64,000 bases of DNA, from the NCBI GenBank assembly GCA_944384505.1, contig CALWTQ010000006.1:1-64000 (forward strand). Reading direction: 5' to 3'. The first letter of the stretch is position 1. Each line of letters opens with the position of its first letter. The position numbers were made by a program, and so were the translations under genes. This DNA comes from an uncultured Mediterraneibacter sp. (GTDB taxonomy: Bacteria; Bacillota; Clostridia; Lachnospirales; Lachnospiraceae). Below are positions 63,202 through 64,000 of this stretch, piece after piece. The notes beneath the pieces were generated by a model. That model was not told the origin of the DNA. It searched no databases and saw nothing but the letters and a program-made list of their open reading frames with translations.

Positions 63202-64000
63202 GTCATTTTTCAGAGATTTTTTAACTTCATTAATGTATGAAAAGGCAGGAGAAGAGGCTGGACAGCTACAGAATTTAAAGATTAAAATGAATATGCTGGG
63301 GGAGGATACGACAGTATCCGGCTTTAATCGGACCATGTCGATCACGCCTGATTTTAATGTGAGATTCAGCACAATTACAAACTGTATGGAAGTGCCCAGG
63401 GGAGACCGGACGGTTCTCTTCGCGACAGTACACCATCTGTATGCCATAGATGAAAACCAGGAGCTGTTCCCGCTTGTGTTCGGAGGAAAGTACAGATTTG
63501 TATATAACTGGAAAGAAGACGCGCCGGAAGAGGCGGCTTTTGATCTTGAATATCTTGCGGGAAATACATATCTTACCCGGGGAAGCTGGCTGGCGCCGGG
63601 GGAGAGGAAGCGTCAGATCACAGGGGAAGAGCTGCGGGCAGGCGCGGATTCCGTGATATCTCCGGAAGAAACTGTTTACCGCTTTTTCTGGGCGCTGGAT
63701 ACAGAGGATGAGGCATTGTTTATGGAGAATGTTTCTCCTGATATCCAGATTACAAGGGCCGGTGTGGACGGAGATTCTTACGGTATGACGAATATCTCCG
63801 AAACGGCCGCATTTATGGCGGAGGATAAACAGTATTACAGCCAGAATCAGTACAGCGTTCATATCGACCGGACAGAGTTCGCGGATGATACACATGCTGT
63901 CGTTCATGCGCTGCGTCTTTATCCGGCGGATACCGGAAATAAACACCGGGGTTCTCAGAATAAGTTCTCCCAGTTTTACAATGAGATTTTTACACTGGAG
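63188..64000 (+). CDS. SnoaL/NTF2-like paralog (partial, runs off window)
   Basis: An ATG at 63188, 14 bp inside the preceding gene and after GGGGAGGTGAG, opens a frame with no stop to the window end (271 codons). It starts MRSCKSFFRDFLTSLMYEKA. The first domain ends with FPLVFGGKYRFVYNWK, close in pattern to FQFGGEFCSSF of its neighbour. A second domain begins SPEETVYRFFWALDTEDEAL. So it has the same two-domain architecture and is a diverged paralog. The 3' end is outside the window. Confidence 0.7.
   Translation, partial: MRSCKSFFRDFLTSLMYEKAGEEAGQLQNLKIKMNMLGEDTTVSGFNRTMSITPDFNVRFSTITNCMEVPRGDRTVLFATVHHLYAIDENQELFPLVFGGKYRFVYNWKEDAPEEAAFDLEYLAGNTYLTRGSWLAPGERKRQITGEELRAGADSVISPEETVYRFFWALDTEDEALFMENVSPDIQITRAGVDGDSYGMTNISETAAFMAEDKQYYSQNQYSVHIDRTEFADDTHAVVHALRLYPADTGNKHRGSQNKFSQFYNEIFTLE

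Noticed and set aside
62206..63447. A 413-codon minus-strand frame opposite the SnoaL genes.
   Set aside because: The plus-strand frames match NTF2-like proteins with overlapping starts and good ribosome sites; the reverse frame has none.

Overview
The window looks like part of a chromosome of an anaerobic gut Firmicute, most likely a Lachnospiraceae. The evidence is a trimeric NAD-linked [FeFe]-hydrogenase, a tungsten-type aldehyde:ferredoxin oxidoreductase operon, several plant-glycan and glycoside uptake loci, strong Shine-Dalgarno (SD) sequences, and a MobA-type mobilizable element of the kind common in gut Clostridia. Genus cannot be fixed from the sequence alone. I saw no rRNA, tRNA or CRISPR array.

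Left end (1-6775): a GC-rich minus-strand mobilization and replication module. In transcription order it holds three sigma-70-like proteins, a DUF3847 protein, an oriT with an RSF1010/R1162-like nic core, the MobA relaxase, two Cys-rich small proteins, a phage-type replisome organizer and a cut-off DnaC-like gene. A promoter and intrinsic terminator precede the first gene as an apparent attenuator. The right edge is decayed: only the tail of a serine recombinase remains, followed by 3' or partial remnants of a flavin reductase and an AAA ATPase. At 6720-9798 a SCP/CAP surface protein with Ig-like repeats is driven by a perfect consensus promoter whose 17-bp spacer contains a run of nine G.

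10055-23365: an asparagine synthetase lacking the glutaminase half-site, then a compact nine-gene tungsten operon (moeA, moeA-PBP fusion, moeB-like, tupABC, AOR, moaD-like, and a ferredoxin-alcohol dehydrogenase fusion), then tatD and rsmA. The operon appears to import tungstate, insert it into pterin, and make an AOR whose aldehyde chemistry is coupled to a ferredoxin-tethered alcohol dehydrogenase.

23378-34424: a LacI-ribokinase fusion regulator diverges from an operon of ribokinase, nucleoside hydrolase, a CUT1-type ABC importer and an ADP-ribosylglycohydrolase-family protein, pointing to scavenging of a ribosylated compound. Citrate synthase and an alpha/beta hydrolase follow.

34793-47430: a LacI-controlled glycan locus with a clan GH-Q (GH94-like) phosphorylase, a GH3 beta-glucosidase, and a divergent arm of two permeases, a binding lipoprotein and a GH127 beta-L-arabinofuranosidase-like enzyme. 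A consensus promoter with a palindromic operator lies between the arms.

47431-50822: an unusual non-coding zone. It has two adjacent giant fold-backs (about 314 and 262 nt), two of three copies in this window of a conserved structured intergenic element (the third is at 34.45-34.70 kb), a RelB/DinJ-like antitoxin gene overlapping a tyrosine recombinase reduced to its catalytic domain, and a GH25-LysM lysozyme.

51112-64000: the hydrogenase operon, a CitMHS-type transporter, a PRD/EII regulator, and a cellobiose-class PTS operon (IIA, IIB, IIC, GH1 6-phospho-beta-glucosidase) that continues into two tandem-SnoaL proteins, the second running off the window.
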